A DNA stretch of 64,000 nucleotides from Antedon mediterranea (GCF_964355755.1 NC_092670.1:24787795-24851794); one strand, 5' to 3'. Numbered from the stretch's first letter, positions 45,721 through 58,527 are shown. Program-made: numbers and translations. Notes: generated by a model not told the origin, from the sequence alone.

Positions 45721-47076
45721 AACATTTATAGCACGTTGATGAATAGTTTTAATAGATGTAAGTGCAATATAAATCTGTTATTGCTGATGATTTCAATATA
45801 GGATACAAAATTTACTGTCAAAATAATAATAGTAACTTCATCGCCAATCAATGTCTATCAATAGGTATACTAAACAACAATTTCTTTAGTAGGGTGTAGC
45901 CTCCAAAGTTAATAAATATTAAGTAAATTGGTAATTATTGTTGTCATTAATTCATCCGATATAATAGGTTTTATTAAGCCAATATTTAAATTGATATGGT
46001 ATATTAATTTTGACATATTTTAGAAAATGGATATTTTGGCCATTTTCGAAAAAAAAAATCGTACAGTTCGAAAATGGCAAATTTTCGACCCTTTTATTTT
46101 TTTGGACATAACTGACTTCTATATATAGTTAATTGACATGCGCAGAATCACATAACGTGTTCTGCACATGTTACCTCACCATATTTTAGAAAGAAGATAT
46201 TTTGTCCATTTTCGAAAAATGGCCAATTTTCGAAAATTCAACATAACTGGTTACTATCAGCATTTTTTAGAAAGTCGATATTTTGGTCAGTTTCGGAAAA
46301 AATCCATGTAAATGTTGGCAATTTTAACGGCAGCCATGCTTTTAACAATCTACGTGAAAAAGAACACTATATTTCTTCATTTATTCGAATGTGCCTAGGG
46401 GAACCAATGGGGGCTTAGTTTATAAAAACGTATATGCGCAATGATGCTCTACTTTTTTCCTTGATATGACCTGACCGTTCCGTCTTAATTATTGTTTTGA
46501 AATATGTTATGATTATGTTAATGCATTTCTAGTATCTAAATTTGATTAAAATCCATATATAACACCATTCTTAGTTTCTCCGTTTATATGCAAATTAGGA
46601 ATACAAATAATCGGATTTCCATATCTTCAGAACCGCCGCAGGTAAACCGTTTGTATTCTTTTAAATTGCATGTCAAAAAAACATTTCAGCTCTAACTTCG
46701 TTTTATACACAATATTAATATCAATCCACCTCAATTATCGCAGTAATGTTTTTGCTATTATGAATATTAATGTTGCATTTTGTATTGTACATGCGCAGTT
46801 GCCACCATAATTGATTCTATTGATGTCTGGCCATAACATTAGTCAATAACATTTGTTGGAGATCTTTGCACTTTCGATTTCTCGATTATACATACACATG
46901 TTGGTTGTTGAAATACATTTAATGTTGTTTGAATTTAATCACATAGAAACTGCCAGAAAGGTAGGCCTATAATAAAATTGTGCATGCAATATTATTTATG
47001 AAAAGTTAAAATGGTGGCAATGGCGGTGACCATAATAAAAATGATTTTGATAAATGATGATCTGTTTGGTTGCTTC
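45721..47076. other. Intergenic with a weak ATATTTTGGCCATTTTCGAAA repeat
   Basis: No gene. Three related phrases (GATATTTTGG(C/T)C(A) then TTTTCGAAAA) occur at about 46029, 46197 and 46278, giving local self-complementarity with GAAAATGG. An isolated TAGGCCTA lies near 46970. Confidence 0.45.
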
Positions 47077-47215
47077 ATTGAGCGCAACGCAATGACACAC
47101 GCGCAACGCAAGTAATTTAACCAATCATGATGCGATATGGATCATTCTAACTGTGATTGATCAACACTGTGCTTACTTCATTACGTCGCGTCCAAGTGGG
47201 AATACCAATCTTTAG
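47077..47215. mobile_element. Diverged Harbinger-like MITE
   Basis: Contains GAGCGCAACGCAATGAC, GCGCAACGCAAGTAATTTAA, CCAATCATGATGCGATATGG and, at the other end, TTACGTCGCGTCCAAGTGGG AATACC. These match the arms of the 29835-30014 element at reduced identity. The ends are decayed. Confidence 0.5.
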
Positions 47216-48746
47216 CAGAATGAACAAAATCGTTAAATATTTAAATCTACAAAATTAATTAATATTTTTCTTTTATCTTTTGTGGTTCACCACCACCTTT
47301 ATTCATTTAAGAGCCATTGTCTGTAAGAATCAAAGAAATATCAAAAAGAGTGGCAGACTCAAAAAAATGGATTTCTTTCAAATTTTGCACATGGCTATAT
47401 ATGTGTTGAGAGAAATCAAATATGAAGTATTTTTTATTCCACACGTATATTTCCATGGCAACGGCCAAATTTGTGTTTTTGACAAATTTTGTCCCTTTTT
47501 AAGGTTTTTTAAAATGGATATTGGTACTACTTTGATGAACGATATTTTTGTTTTGTTCATTTAATTATAAAAAATAATTAGTGTATGCATAATAACAATG
47601 CATTGTGCACCTGTTTCAAATTTTTTATTTTTTTTTATTTCATACTTTGGGAGATACCATTTATTTAAAAAGGGGTGTTTTTCACTTTTTTTTAATTGTT
47701 CAATGCAACTAAACTTTACTTCACCATAACGCCCAAAGTGGTGTATTTTTTTAGCTGATTTATTACAAATAGGTAGTTCCAATGTTTAATAATTGATTTC
47801 TAAAATAAAATACTGGGGTAAATTTAAAATCTGCAAGCAGTGTTGCGAGAAACATAGGCATTTTTATATTAAAAAAAACATGGTATATTAGTAAAAACAT
47901 TTTATTTTCTTTGATTATTTGATTTGAAACTCATTGGTCAGAAAAATTCTTAATGTTTTATATAGTTCTAGTTGTGTTGTGAGAAAAAACTTTTTTTTTT
48001 AATTATAGATTCTGTAATTCCCAGTTTTAATGTCATTTTATAGGTTATATCCTCGGGAAATTTGAATAAATTATCAGATCGTTGTGAATTTTAATCTTTG
48101 CAACAGATTACTCCTCTCTTATTTTGAAGCTCCTCTTTCATTTGTTTACTTGTTTTATTTGCTAACCTAAGCAGATCCCACATGCCCATCAACCACCATT
48201 TTCGACTACCATCCCTCCCCTTTCCCCCCCCCCCCCACCCCGACTATAACCACAAAAAGATAAACTGCAACACTTTGGTCGATCATCCACTATAGAGTGT
48301 CAAATGCATGCATTCAAGCACCACCCACACTGCCGCTACTATCGCCCCAATGAATAGACAGATTCAAACTCCTCCATCCCACCCCCTCCTCCTTTCTCCA
48401 AGCCCCACCCACCCCAAGTTAACAATTGCAATGCAAAAGATAGAACATAAAGTTAAGTTTTTAGACCCTCGCCTTCAACCTCCTAACTATTTAAAAGTTC
48501 TGGATCCACCACTTTTCCCTCCCCAAAATAGAACCAATCAAAAGTCAATGATATACTCAGGTATGTTAATGCTACATAACAAATATAGAAGCCCTGATTT
48601 GAAATTTCATTTCATTTAAGGTCAGCATGTAAAATATCAGACTTTATTATTAAATATTGGTTTTAAATTCTATATTTTTTTAACGGTGTGTTTGGATTCA
48701 GTATTAATTATTAATTAATAATTATCTGATAATTATTTAATTTCCC

Positions 48747-50570
48747 TTAGTTATGCATAGCAACAGTTACTATGGTAACTAAAATTGAGATATTCTTTAG
48801 ATTTTGCATATTTATCTTATACAAATTTAATTTTAATTTGTAGATTATTAGCAGGCAATACCTTATTTGCATTTTTAAATTACCGTTTCACAAGGTCATA
48901 TTCGTAAGCACTTTCTTCTGTGATTATTTTTATTCATGAAAACCCCATATTTTATTTACAGCGGCCACCTCCCTTAACGGACGCACTTTGAAAAGCCTGT
49001 TTGTTCTTCCTATCTAATTAGTGCATTTGGTGCTTACCGTAAGCAGCTGCGGGCACCTTTTTATACAAAAAATGAGATTTTTAGTAAGCGGCCAATCGAA
49101 AAATGCAATACTTATTGCATGGACCTATGAATTACAGGTGCATGTTTATTGTATTTCTTTATATATTAGCTTTATTTTGAAGAGGTTTTAAAAACATTAC
49201 TGTGAAGAGATGAGAAAACTACACTGATTTTGACCGACCATTTTTCATATGATAAAAGTTTTTAAAATTTGTCTGAAAATGCTAAAAAATACTAAACCAC
49301 CTGATTATAAATAATAATAGGCCTACAATTATAAGCGGCCACTTTTCCAGGTCCCGAGGGTGGCCACTTACGGGAGGTTCTTGAACTGTATTTAAACAAG
49401 AATATTTCTTACAAAAAACGCTGCTTGCTTATTTTTATTGCTAAGGTCAAGTCTGGGGGTCACTTCATCAAGCCTAGATACTTCAGGTATCCTATTACAA
49501 ACAAAAACTTCAATGGACTGTTTTGATAATAATTCAATGATTATCTGACAGTGAATTATAGTAATATCATGGGACTCATAAATACCAGAAATGCTTTATG
49601 ATTTGTCATTAGACTCTTTTCTCAGCCGTTTTTTGGATTCAACAGGTGGTACCTATAAATTATAGTCGAGTTTCCATTTTTAACAAAAATGTCAAAGTGT
49701 AGTACTATACTGCTGCTTGATTTCATCTAATGAATGAGTCATCTCGTGTGACGTAGCGGGCTAGAGCAGCAATTATCCTTAGTTATGCATAGAAACAGGT
49801 TCTAAGATAACATAAATAATACATTTTGACATAACTTGACCCAACAAATAACCCTTTCACAAGGTCAGACATTTTCTGGGATTCAGTAGATAAGTAAATT
49901 TGGGAAAAGGTAGTAAAGCTATGTAATCAAATGTTTGTAGTCATGAAACCCCATATTAAAAATATTGTACTTAGTTAGTATAGAAACAGTTGCTACAATC
50001 AATACACTATAGGTAAAATGTTGATGTCATTTGACCTCAATATGTAATTTTTTTTTTTCATGAAAACTCCATATTTTATTTTTTTTACCTTTATTCATAT
50101 TCGTCAAGACTTTCTTTCTGAGATTATTAGGATTCAGTATTTAAAGTAAATTTGGCAAAAAGTAGAAATGTAAAACTATGTAGAAAAAATGTTTTGTATT
50201 TATGAAAAACCCCTTTTCGCATAGAAACAGTTGCTATGGTAAAATGTTGACCTCAAATGAATGAATTTACAAGGTCAAGTTTGTCATTAATGGAATGCAG
50301 TAGAAGTAAAATTGAGAAAAATTACAAATGCAATCAATTCTTTGTATTTATAAAAACGCCATTTTTTACATTTTTTTAAAAATTACTTTCCTTAGTTACA
50401 CATAGAAATGGTTGCTAAGGTAACACATTAGGTAAAATATTAAAATTTTTGAGAATTGTTATGAACTATCTTGTAAATGTTGATCAAACATTAATAGTTG
50501 TAGTAAAGTGGGGACCTGTCCTGTTTTGCATTCTGACCCCTTTTGACCTTAAATGACCTATTTACAAGGT
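48747..50570 (+). repeat. Degenerate long tandem repeat with X-box-like GTTGCTATGGTAAC motifs
   Basis: About five units (near 48747, 49777, 49970, 50217, 50392) share CTTAGTTATGCATAGAAACA, GTTGCTATGGTAAC, TTTGACCTCAA, TTTACAAGGTCA, a TCTGGGATTCAGTA phrase, AGTAAATTTGGGAAAA and TTATGAAAACCCCATATTTT. Spacing varies from about 180 to 240 bp, apart from a 0.8-kb interruption after the first unit that holds other repeats (48960-49770). The motif resembles the RFX X-box (GTTGCCATGGCAAC). Confidence 0.6.
49390..49770 (+). repeat. Dispersed repeat copy paired with 35965-36790
   Basis: Contains CTTACAAAAAACGCTGCTTG directly joined to TTATTTTTATTGCTAAGGTC, then AAGTCTGGGGGTCACTTCA and TCAAGCCTAGATACTTCAGG. 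It is the short form without the 400-bp block seen in the WBP2-upstream copy. Preceded by a tip-like phrase CTTACGGGAGGTTCTTGAAC. Confidence 0.6.
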
Positions 50571-51664
50571 CAGATTTTTTGGGAGGTCTTTCTGTATCTC
50601 TTTACACAAAATAGATTTAAAAATTTATAAAAACCATTGACGCAATTATTTCCAAGTTTAACATTATTTTCCATCAACTAAATATTTCAATGCAAAATAC
50701 TGTTTTTCTGGCAATTAATTGAAATAAACCTGGCAACACATTCTCCTATTTTATCTAAACTATTCGTATGACTCTAGTAGCATTATGACAAGCCACATAT
50801 ACATTTTATTATTGGATTAGCCATATTTAAATTGTGTTTCATGTGTTTTGTTTGTTGATATTTTATTATATTTTTTGTATTTTTCGTATTTTCCTGGCAA
50901 CATAAAACCTATGTACGAAATTTACCCCAGTGTTTTTTCCGTGATTATTGTTGACAAACCTATTGACTATCAAATTAAAAAACCTCATTGATTTAAAAAC
51001 ACCACTTTGGAAGTTATAGGTACGTTTATGAGGTATACTTTTATAAAAAAAATATTTTATAAAAACACCCCTTTTTAAAATAATGGTATCAACCAAACTC
51101 CATTTTGTATTTTTTTTTTTTTTACATTAAATGGAACTCAATACATGTTGTTTACACTGCTACAAACAAAAACTGTATACTGTAAGTATTTTTGGTTAAA
51201 ATAAGTATACAAGTTTGTACTTTTTCACTATAGAAAATCTGTGAAAAATGGCAAAAACATCAAAATTTGGATAATTGACCGTTGTCATGGCAACGGAGGC
51301 TAAAAATTCAAATGAATGATGTAGATATGCTTTTTAGTGAAATGTCTATTCATGGTAAAAATTTGAGAGAAATCCATTTTTTTACATCTGCCACCAAATC
51401 TTTGATTTTTACAGACAATGGCTCTTAATGTTTCATTACATGATTTCTAAACATTTTCTACCTTTTTTCATTATTTTCTTTTTTTTCCTCATTGATATAA
51501 TTTTAATCTTTAGTATCATACCATTTACTTCTTAACATTCTTCTTTGTTGTTTGTTAAATCGTCTATTTACAATAACCAATTGTATATTAATTAATAAAA
51601 TGATCATTGTGTTTTTAAAACAAACAAAAATGTAAACAAATATTTAAATCTACAAAATTAATTA

Positions 51665-52439
51665 TTAATATTATATTATAATTGTTCTTGATTGTAAGAC
51701 AAATCACTATTACGTGTCGAGAGACATCCGTTACACCTCCCTCCACCAAACTAACTGACGGACGGACGAAAGTACATATTATTCTTGTGGGATGTTAGTC
51801 TGGATTAACATCGTAATGATACGTTTTACTCGAGAGATTTCGCCTAAGCCTATTGGTGGATTAATGCATTTTCTTTTTTAATATCTCATTATTTATATTC
51901 ATAGCGGTTTCATGTATTTGTCAATACTACTATATACATAGTATTATTATAGAATATTCAAAATGTATCTAATGAAACATTCAATATGATTTCAAAGCGC
52001 TTTAATGTCTTAGCGCAACGCAGTCCGGATATTAGAACGACGATATTTGATAAATTGATATTGATATAAAATATATACTCATAATTGGCGGTTAAAGTTG
52101 CTGTAAGCGAAAGCTGTACATATACAAGATATCACAAAGAAGTTCTGCATTATTTATACGAGTAGTAATTCCTAGATTAACATAAATATTTTCTTCTGAT
52201 TTAAAATAATCGTAAAAGACGTTTTCATCTTTAGGTTACTTGGCTTTCTGATGTTTTCTTGTAGGTTCCCTTTTTAACGAATGAAAGTTGAATAAAACAA
52301 AATTAAATTAAACTGTAGATTGTTCTATTTTAGACGTTATTCATTTTTTATTTGGTGGATTTTTAATGTGCCTAATGTTGACAGTTATTAAATTTTAAAT
52401 CATCAATTGTCGGTGTCACAACTTCGACCCGGAGAGGGC
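51665..52439. other. Intergenic, nothing recognised
   Basis: AT-rich, no coding or repeat structure recognised. Confidence 0.4.
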
Positions 52440-52830
52440 CAAGAGGAAGGGTACCATATTATACCAGTATCACAACAACAAGGGCACCGTATCCCAGTAT
52501 GGGGAAGAGGTATCATACCATATTTGAATTTGAGCAGGGGTACCAATACCAGTATCGGGAAGGGGTACCATACCATATTTGAATTTGAGCAGGGGTACCA
52601 TATACCAGTATATGGAAGGGGTACCATACCATGAGTATCTGGGCAGGGGTACCATAATTCCAGTATTGGGAACGGATACCAGTATCGGGAAGAGGTATCA
52701 TACCATATTTGAATTTGAGCAGGGGTACCATATACCAGTATCGGGAAGGGGACCCATACCATGAGTATCTGGGCAGGGGTACCATAATTCCAGTATTGGG
52801 ACGGATACCAGTATCAGGAAGGGGGCCATT
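52440..52830. repeat. GGTACC-containing minisatellite with 130-bp higher-order unit
   Basis: Built from short modules (GAATTTGAGCAGGGGTACCA, TATACCAGTATCGGGAAGGG, ATGAGTATCTGGGCAGGGGT, ACCATAATTCCAGTATTGGG). The ATGAGTATCTGGGCAGG module recurs exactly 130 bp apart (about 52630 and 52760). Open frames on both strands (up to 119 codons) are artefacts of this array. Confidence 0.85.
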
Positions 52831-55800
52831 TATTATACCAACACTACGAGCATACAAGCACTACTATGGGAACACGTCCGTTTTTGGTCAAACTTAACGC
52901 AACACCGTCTTTCTAATGTGAAACCACATTAACCTTGTTTTCGTTACATAACATATTTTTCTCAATAAATCATAGGATTTCCACCTGTTCAGAATGAATG
53001 AACACTCAGAAAATATGAATAAAATCTCTCGTAAATTTACAAATGTAGAAACGAAGAGGGTATGCCAAAACGTGGTTCACGGATAATTATTTTTGTTTAT
53101 AATATGTAACCAACGTCTCTCTTAAAACGTCTACGTAAAGTGAAACAAAAAAGCACAAAACAAAACTCGGTAGGCCTAGGCCTCTCGTATAATCGCTTCC
53201 TTAGCTCGTGTCAGGACCTCCGTGCCTACGATTTATGTACGCATTGTTAACAATCTTATCCATTTATTCTAAAACCGTTAAAACCATTAGGTAAATTGGA
53301 AAGTATTAAGGAAAAATACTAGTAATTAATTATTCAAAGAAAACTATACACGTTGCTGTTATTACAATACTAGCCAACGGGTGAAGTTACAATATTGCTG
53401 ATAGAAGTGTAAATGTTGGTATTGATTGAACATTAGCGTAACCTCAGGAGACAGGCTGATAGAACTTAATTGTGGGCACTTGGGGTTAATGACATGCAAT
53501 ATTAAAATCATGAAATAGGACAGAAAGTACAGTGATGCTTTATGTTAGTTTGACGCTAACATTTATGACTTTTTCTACAAATGAGTTATTGACATTTCCG
53601 ATCTCGCATATATAGCGCACAGTGCCACAGATCTGCCTATATTTTCTTAAAGTCACCCAGGCGTTTTTATCTTTTGTAGGCCTACTAATATTCCGCTCGA
53701 GATAAGTGCAGAGGTTTTGTTTGAAATAAATGTATCGATATCCTGTCCTACAAGCCCTTAGGTAACCCATTTATGTCGAATGGCCTTGGTTCAACAATCA
53801 ACCTATATATTTAGTAGGCCTACTTACTACAGCATCTGACAATTAAACACTATTAACCAGTTGGGTAGTGTCGCGGAAAGCACTAGGCCTATATGGTCAT
53901 TAAAAATACGGTATTATTTATTGTTATGTCATATAAAAATATGATGGCCGTCTTGGCGTATGGTGCCATAACAAAACATGGCCGTCTTAGCAGAGGATAA
54001 CCGGTCCCTGTATTCATTTTTCACAGTACAGAACCAATGTGGTCCTCATTTACACATGTCATTTATAGCATATACGGATTGTGTAAATGTTTTTTATTAT
54101 AAAATTCTCGTATAGAAAAAAAAATCGCAAACCGGATATAGACTGCCCCCTATTGATAAGTATTAAACCAAAACTGTAAAAACGATGATAGTAGTCTGCG
54201 TACGGTATGGTAGTTAAATGTCACCTGTCATGTGATCTAATAATTTAGAACAATATTGAATAAATATAATAATGTTTGATTGTATGCAGAACAAAATGGA
54301 TGACGTATGATGACGTACAAAATCGCAGTTCAATAAATTGGTTTTATAACATTTATTATTATAATATAAATCCTCAACATTTTAAAATCACAACTATGAA
54401 TTTAGAAAATAGTTCGAGATTTTAAAATGTTTCAAAATGTTCCCTTGATAATTTGCAAACAAGTAGATATTGGGAATGGCAAATACATTCAGTAAACGCC
54501 ATTAGCAGAAACAGAACATATAATTCTGCTTTAACGAATTAAGTATTCTTTCTAGACGACAAGATATAAATAATGACAATAAAAATGCGTTTTAAAGTTC
54601 CCTAGGCGATGAACATCAACATCTATTATATATTTAAACACGAATAGTTTATATTTGCCTTTTAAAAAGTTTACACTCATAAAAAAACCGTCGTTTAGAA
54701 TAAAAACATAATTTAGTAAATAAAGATTTTTCTTCTTATATATTTATGTGTATATTTAGACACGTGTATGTTTTATATTATCTTTGAAACAATATTAAAA
54801 TAGAATTTCAAAAATAAAAGCACTTTACAGACAAATTATTCAGTAGAAATTCTTTACAATGCAATTGCCATACAGTATATGCAATTCTACATCTTACTCC
54901 TTCTCCTTTAAACCATTCAATAATAATATAACTTATAATTATTCTCTATAAATTTATAAAGTATAAGTACTGTAATATTAGAGAAAAGTAAAATACTCTT
55001 CCCGGCCCTCGTGGTAATATCTATAACATCGATGTTTTTCTTAACCGTAATTGGATGTGAAAAGTTGACAACACTATATGCAAGCACCAGATTATCTACG
55101 TTACACTCCCCTGGGTGGTTCATCGGTTTGTGAATATAGTTTTACATTATTAACCAGTTTTAATCTAGTAAACAATATAATCTTGCATACATTTGATACA
55201 CAAACTGCAACATGCATAAGAAATGTCTTGTAAAATATTTATTAATCGTAAAGTTTCACTACTGAAACAAATAGCAGCAATATTACTAGAGAATCTGGAT
55301 CAGTCAAATAATCTAGAATTTAAAAAATGTGAAATAGTAACAGTTGTTTGTACTAGGCCTACATAAAACCAAATATGTAAATGTCTTAAATACCATACTT
55401 TGAATTTGGTGAAAGAAACAAATCTACTAAAATACCACTTAACATAGGACGCAGCTATTAAAATCCATCAAGTATATCGTAAGTAAAACCAAAGAGCAAG
55501 GAAACAACATTTTACGTGCGCAGTAAAACGCAGACGAGGAAAACGGTTCGGCTTTGTGACGTCACAGGCGAATTATGACATAATATATGGTATGTCATAA
55601 CATAATATGAGAATACATAATTATCAAGTTACATTGTTCAACATTATTTACCGACAAGTTTTGCGCAATTATTCTGTTTAAAAAAAAATGTTTTTTAATT
55701 TTAAGGCAATACTTTAACGCAATTACTTATAAAGTATGCATATTATATTAGGCCTACACGACTTGCGTGCTCAAACCATGCATTTAAACATTATACACGA

Positions 55801-57943
55801 GACGAAGATTTATCTGTCAATAGGCATTTACTTTTCTCTGCACAACATGCAACATGTAATGAGTATTGATATACAATACGTTTTATTTTATAACAGATCG
55901 CTTTTATTTTACCACGATGCATCGCCCTATATGTTGATCTTTTATGGTCGGTACGGTACTGTGTACATTACCGGTACATTATTGTATATATTAATACGGG
56001 GCGCATCATGTTACTGTTTTTATATATTAATACGGGGCGCATCATTAGTTTAAAAGGCATGGGTGGTTACAGTGCAAAACAATGTATAGAGGGTTAGTGT
56101 GGATTTAAACATTTCTGATTCTACAGCTCGTTAATCATAATGCCTTCTTTGGTAAAGTTATTTATACTATTATATTATTTTCTAGCATATTTTACCTACC
56201 GGTTCATCGACAAAATTGTACACAAATATTATAAATACAATAGCAAAATTTCTCTTTATGAACTTCGTTGTTTAATAACCTAATTTACTGTTAGTCAATA
56301 CACCTATAATGTTACAAAATGGAAATAATCGAGAAAACGGCTGTAGCACAACAACCGAACGTCGAGATGCTTAACTTTACTATTTCAATTTTGGAAACAC
56401 ATATGTACCAAAAACTGTTTTAGTCTTTATTCGCCATGCAAACATTTCAACAATGATGTATTGCACTCAACATATCAATTAAACCAGAAACCTTTAATTA
56501 TCCCCTTCGCTTAATTTAAATCCACAACATTAATGCTCGTATTCATAAGTATTTCTATATTGGAGAACGTGACTATACATTTTTCATTTGTGCATCATTT
56601 TTGCTTCACGATTACGGAATAAAGGTAGTACAGTATCATTTGTGGAATCGTTACCAAAATAGCTCATCAATAAATAATTGCACGACATCAGTTTGTTTAG
56701 GCCTTTTCAATATCATTCTATAACACGTAGAAAACGGTACGGTATCTAAATTTGCATAAATTTGCATAATATCCTCCTCGACCGTAGTATGTCATAAACC
56801 ATTTATTTCAAAAATCATCATCATCATAACAATATTACTAAAAAGTGCATATTGATATTCAATAATAATTATTATATCTACTGTATGTCAAATGACGTCA
56901 TGACTGTTTTATAATTTATATTGACGTACTGTTGTTAAACAACAACAAATGTACTGTCGCAAGGGATCGTGTTCAAATATTTTATGAATGAAGAAATTAC
57001 TGCAGTAATATAACTATACAGCTACCACAGTATATAATTGTTGATATATATGTGAGTGATTTGTCAGTGAAATTTCACCCTCTTAACATATGGAGCTTTC
57101 AAACGACGCGCCACTAGGAAGCTAAAAAGTAAATCTGCGCATGCTCCAGTGGTGCGTCATGAAAACAAAATCTGGCTATATTAGCGATTTTAAGCACGTT
57201 CGATATAATGAATCCCAATTTATTTTGTTAAAATATCTAAATAAGGATGACATTGAAGATCTTATTTTGATTTCAAGAACGTTTTGTGAAGACAAATTCA
57301 ATTATAAAGCTTCACGTAATTACTTTATGATGGTAGGCCTATCCAATTATTTTAGAAAATTGTGTTTTTTACTTTAAAAAATCTTAATTGAAAAAAATAT
57401 ATATATTGTGTACACGACATTGCAATAATAGTAAAATTAATTTGGATGATATTAAATGTAGCATACCAATATAGTGCAGTTTATTTAGTATATAAAGTTC
57501 GAGAGAACAAGACCACTTGACAATTTCCAAAAACTAGTAAAGTTTTACCATTGTTGACCAAATTGATCATCATCACTCTTCTCAGTCTACGTAAGGTCGC
57601 TTATCTCAACATTTAGAAAGACAAATTGTCTTTTTACCAGGCGGTTTTGCGAATACATTGCTAAAAACATCGAATACTCGGTTTCCAGATAATATTTTTA
57701 CTTATTTCCACACTAAACATCCGTCCTCTACATCGGCTAACTCGCAAATCGTTCTTCTGGATCTCTTTGCTGCTAGCATCATGTGCTTTCAGATGACAAG
57801 ATGAAACACTTTCAAAGATATGTACCAGTATATCGTCTGCTTATCCAAGTTTGATGATCCGCTAATATAAATCATCATTTATGGCAGGAAAAAAATCTGC
57901 ACTTGCTTGCTACTCTCATCCGTCAAGATGCCATTGAGAAATT
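52831..57943. other. Intergenic / RASD 3' UTR side, no supportable gene
   Basis: About 5 kb. A duplicated TATATTAATACGGGGCGCAT (about 55985-56045) and an ATTACTGCAGTAAT palindrome near 57000 were noted. The frame 57141-57377 has coding-like composition but no recognisable domain. The part just below 57944 should hold the RASD 3' UTR; TTTATT at 57481 reads AATAAA on the minus strand. Confidence 0.45.
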
Positions 57944-58527
57944 TCATTGTACAGTGCAGCCGGTCTTCTTTTTCGGTTTTCCTTGAGTACCGCCGCCGCC
58001 GGCAACTGGCTCAACCATATTCACTTCTACGTCATCGTCCTCCTCGTCCTCTCGGACAACGCTGTTCCTCATATTTATTAAATCACTACGCAAACTTGGA
58101 CGTCTTGCATGAGGCGAAATGACGCCACAGGCTTCGCTGATCTTTCGTCGCATTGGCAGAGCTCTTTGGTTATTTCGAGGCGTCAAATTCGGGGGACTAG
58201 ACGCGCTAACTTTTCGGTGTAACGACGGACTCATCTCACTCGGCATGCGCGCATTTTCAAACAAGTGTCTGAATAAAGTGTCTATATGGAGGTTCTTTTT
58301 AGCACTCGTTTCAACAAACGAACATCTTTTAAATGAAAATGCCTTTTTAGCTTCTTCTGCTGTTATTTCACGATTTGTATTATCACTTTTGTTGCCTGCT
58401 ATAACCATCGGTACGGCTTTAATGCCTTTATTGGCGCGAAATGTATCAACAATGTTTTCCCTTAAGCGTAATACCTCGTGATACGTGTCCCGGTTATCAA
58501 TGCTGTACGCTAAGATAAAAACGTCAC
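57944..58527 (-). CDS. RASD1: RASD-family (Dexras1/Rhes) Ras-like GTPase, last coding exon
   Basis: Membrane-anchored Ras-like GTPase. This exon gives the C-terminal 193 residues plus 2 nt of a split Gly codon. It starts after an acceptor (TTATATTGCAG on the minus strand, 58531-58528), at the DVFILAYSIDNRDTY strand. Visible are G4 (GNKSD), G5 (ETSAKKN), and the RASD signatures LPSEMSP/LHRKVS (here MPSEMSP..LHRKVS) and ARRPSLRSDL. An acidic EDEEDDD run and a KPKKK patch precede C-TVQ, a CaaX box expected to be farnesylated. The reading frame continues 35 codons into the intron, so 58633 is not the true start. The exon(s) with the G1 P-loop, switch I and G3 should lie further along the minus strand, beyond 58.6 kb; I find none before 64000. 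The symbol denotes the family; RASD1 and RASD2 are vertebrate duplicates. Confidence 0.9.

Larger units (their letters stand above)
47307..51428. mobile_element. Ancient TTAA-flanked element of about 4.1 kb with long diverged inverted ends
   Basis: Left tip TTAA+GAGCCATTGTCTGTAA at 47307-47326 and right tip TTACAGACAATGGCTC+TTAA ending 51428 are inverted. Homology continues inward for about 500 bp: AAAAAAATGGATTTCT, CATGGCAACGG, GATACCAT then AAAAAGGGGTGTTTTT, CCAAAGTGGTGT and ACTGGGGTAAATTT recur in order in both arms (47307-47830 and 50915-51428). TTAA targets suggest Kolobok or piggyBac type. No frame longer than about 100 codons exists, so it is non-autonomous. A 27-bp identical direct repeat also flanks the region (47235-47261 and 51638-51664). 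Confidence 0.65.

Noticed and set aside
45286-45725. 134- and 140-codon repeat proteins on the minus strand
   Set aside because: Frame-independent translation of the 17-bp minisatellite.
57141-57377. 78-codon frame ending at a possible GTAGGC donor
   Set aside because: No domain or neighbour exon; the frame may be chance in AT-rich DNA.
58119-58481. 120-codon plus-strand frame
   Set aside because: Antisense shadow of the RASD exon, which has clear GTPase motifs on the minus strand.
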